Part shown: positions 4,872 through 6,478 of the stretch, in pieces
Numbering within the stretch: the first letter of the stretch is position 1
How the letters are laid out: each line of letters begins with the position of its first letter
Program-made: the position numbers and the translations under genes
The notes under the pieces: generated by a model
Seen by the model: only the letters and a program-made list of their open reading frames with translations
Databases searched by the model: none
Told to the model about the DNA's origin: nothing
Assembly: GCA_903853285.1 (NCBI GenBank)
Contig: CAINTF010000077.1
Span: 1-6,478, forward strand
Reading direction: 5' to 3'
DNA length: 6,478 bases
Origin: an uncultured Acidimicrobium sp.
GTDB taxonomy: Bacteria > Actinomycetota > Acidimicrobiia > Acidimicrobiales > Ilumatobacteraceae

Positions 4872-6478
4872 TCAGCCGCTCACTTGTGCAAGCGCAAGAC
4901 GAACGAGTTCGCGTGCCTGTGCAAGTTTGCTTTGATACGTGCTGAAGTCTGGAGGCGTTGCGGCCAATGCTGCATCTGCTTCATCAAACAAGATCTCTGC
5001 TTGAGCAAGTTGCTGAGCGGCCGTCAGTGATCCAGAGCCAACCGCGCTTGACGGAACTGTCGTTGCAGTGCCAGACGGAACAGTTGTTGCAGTGTTCGAA
5101 GTGTCGGTTGGTGCCGACTCTGATCCGTCGCTCACTCGATCGCCCAAATTGCCCGTGTAACCAGGGAACAATTTTGCCACCGCAGCAGTGAGATCATCAG
5201 CAATAACGACTCTGTTGTTATAGAACGCCAAGAATTTTCTAACAAATACTTGTCGTGCATTTGCGTCGTCCGGACGCACATAGAGCGGTCGAAGATACAC
5301 AAGACCTTTGCCGACGGGAACAATTTGCAAGTCACCAAAGACAACGCGCGAACCACGCTGATCCAGCAATGTCACCTGTTGTGACACGGCAGGATCGCTA
5401 CCAAATTCTGCTGCAACAGTGGCAGGACCTTCGGGCAACGGGTCATTCACTTCATAGACAGTGATCTTTCCGTACGACTTTGGATCACTCGAGACGACCA
5501 TAAACGCACGTAATTCCTTACGGGTGTCGTCCGACGAAAACGGAACGAACGGCCTCAACAACGAAAATGTGCCATTAGCTTCTGCGGCACCAGGGGTATG
5601 AAACATCGTGTAATACGGTTCAAAGCGAGCAACATTTGCATCTTGCACGTCAATTTGGTCCGGCGAAAGTACTGCGCCAGATGCGCCAATCACTCCCGTT
5701 GTTGCGTCTACTGCCGTAGGTGGCGCCTGCGCAACGCTCCACGCAGCATCTCGATTGAAAAACAACGTTGGATCGTTGAATTGATAACGACCATACACAT
5801 TGGTTTGAACTCGGAATAGGTCTTCCGGATAACGGAAGTGTGAAACAAGCTCGGCCGATGCCTTCGATACCGGAGTCAACAAATTTGGAAACGCTTTTGC
5901 CCATGTCGAAGCGATCGGATCATTTGGATCAACAAGATAAAGAGTGATCTCTCCTGAGTATGCATCGACCACTGCCTTGACACTGTTACGCACATAGTTG
6001 AAGGATGCGTTCAGCCCAGACCCAGGAGTGAGTTGTGAAACATTGGCAGATTGAGCATTTGGATAACGGCTCGTTGTTGTAAACGCATCCAACACCCAGA
6101 CAACTTTGCCATCAACTACTGCTGGGTAAGGATCAGCGTCGTAGCGCAAAAACGGCGCAATCTTTTCCACTCGATCTTTGATATTACGAACCCACATCAA
6201 ACGAGATTCGGGGGTAACAAGTCCCGATCCGAACAAGTTGTACTCACCAAAATGAACCGCAAAAGCTGCACGACGCAATGTCGACGAAAGCGCGACACCA
6301 CCCGTTGACTGATACGCCTCAGGTTTGAGATCAGGACATGCTTGTTCTGTTTGCTTTGTGGAAACAATCGCGTAGTCATTCAGGCCTTCGCCTACATACA
6401 ACTGTGGACGCGTAATGCCTAGATCGACATATGTTGGTCGACCATCAGTGGTAACACGACTCGCAGGTGCTGCCACTA
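4872..6478 (-). CDS. UPF0182-family membrane protein, C-terminal part (5' end outside window)
   Basis: The frame is open to the window edge, so only the last 534 residues are seen; complete members are commonly about 900-1000 residues, with several N-terminal membrane helices and a large domain outside the membrane. The visible part is that domain. Recognisable UPF0182 (COG1615) blocks are ITRPQLYVGEGLNDYAIV (21-38), GGVALSSTLRRAAFAVHFG (59-77), IAPFLRYDADPYPAVVDGK (106-124), LDAFTTTSRYP (129-139), YPEDLFRVQ (216-224) and LFFNRDAAWSVA (238-249). After about residue 446 a Ser/Thr/Pro linker with two TATTVPS units leads to an Ala-rich helical tail (484-534). The family is characteristic of Actinobacteria and some cyanobacteria; its function is unknown. 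The Val codon at 6476 is internal, not a start. Its stop lies 18 bases from that of the convergent coiled-coil gene. Confidence 0.93.
   Translation of the reverse strand, partial: VAAPASRVTTDGRPTYVDLGITRPQLYVGEGLNDYAIVSTKQTEQACPDLKPEAYQSTGGVALSSTLRRAAFAVHFGEYNLFGSGLVTPESRLMWVRNIKDRVEKIAPFLRYDADPYPAVVDGKVVWVLDAFTTTSRYPNAQSANVSQLTPGSGLNASFNYVRNSVKAVVDAYSGEITLYLVDPNDPIASTWAKAFPNLLTPVSKASAELVSHFRYPEDLFRVQTNVYGRYQFNDPTLFFNRDAAWSVAQAPPTAVDATTGVIGASGAVLSPDQIDVQDANVARFEPYYTMFHTPGAAEANGTFSLLRPFVPFSSDDTRKELRAFMVVSSDPKSYGKITVYEVNDPLPEGPATVAAEFGSDPAVSQQVTLLDQRGSRVVFGDLQIVPVGKGLVYLRPLYVRPDDANARQVFVRKFLAFYNNRVVIADDLTAAVAKLFPGYTGNLGDRVSDGSESAPTDTSNTATTVPSGTATTVPSSAVGSGSLTAAQQLAQAEILFDEADAALAATPPDFSTYQSKLAQARELVRLALAQVSG
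5050..5097 (-). repeat. Two-copy 24-base tandem repeat encoding TATTVPS units
   Basis: Two adjacent 24-base units (5050-5073 and 5074-5097) match at 19 of 24 positions and encode TATTVPSG and TATTVPSS in the low-complexity linker near the C-terminus of the UPF0182 protein. The length is a multiple of 3, so changes in copy number would keep the frame. It probably arose by local duplication of linker codons. Confidence 0.7.

Overview
This window reads as chromosomal DNA from an actinobacterium of moderate G+C content. The best guess is the class Acidimicrobiia, perhaps one of its aquatic, compact-genome lineages; this is inferred from gene content and was not tested with a tree. The clues are a UPF0182-family protein (typical of Actinobacteria), a thymidine kinase with a C-W-C zinc motif, an initiator tRNA with CCA encoded in the DNA, possible leaderless starts preceded by TAnnnT boxes, and very tight packing. 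Every gene looks chromosomal and mostly housekeeping. I see no transposase, integrase, CRISPR array, phage gene or defence cassette.

Layout. Positions 1-168 hold the last 55 codons of a plus-strand DUF885-type protein. Its stop codon touches the stop of the next gene. Positions 169-1391 are a minus-strand pair, deoC (deoxyribose-phosphate aldolase) followed by a secreted L,D-transpeptidase-like protein, joined by a 4-base ATGA overlap. A 60-base divergent gap with two overlapping -10-like boxes separates deoC from plus-strand tdk (thymidine kinase, 1452-2063). tdk runs tail to tail into a small VanZ-like membrane protein (minus), and their ends overlap by 8 bases. The VanZ-like gene lies immediately downstream of a saccharopine dehydrogenase-like oxidoreductase (2487-3773, minus). 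That gene is preceded on the same strand by an FKBP-type prolyl isomerase (3861-4235), probably with its own near-leaderless promoter. Next come a strong hairpin terminator and the initiator tRNA-Met (4312-4388), both on the minus strand. A short coiled-coil protein of unknown function (4470-4853, plus) starts divergently from the tRNA promoter. The window ends with the last 534 codons of a UPF0182 protein (minus), whose start lies beyond position 6478.

How the genes relate. tdk and deoC both belong to deoxynucleoside metabolism: salvage phosphorylation of thymidine on one side, and breakdown of the deoxyribose phosphate from deoxynucleosides on the other. Their divergent arrangement could let them share a control region. 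The L,D-transpeptidase-like protein and the UPF0182 protein are cell-envelope proteins. The VanZ-like protein is also in the membrane, but I see no evidence of a common pathway.

I found no clear novel system. The points most worth checking are the overlapping divergent -10 boxes between deoC and tdk, the His-to-Ser change in the transpeptidase motif, the C1-C72 mismatch of the initiator tRNA, the uncharacterised coiled-coil gene opposite that tRNA, and three convergent gene pairs with essentially no space for a terminator.
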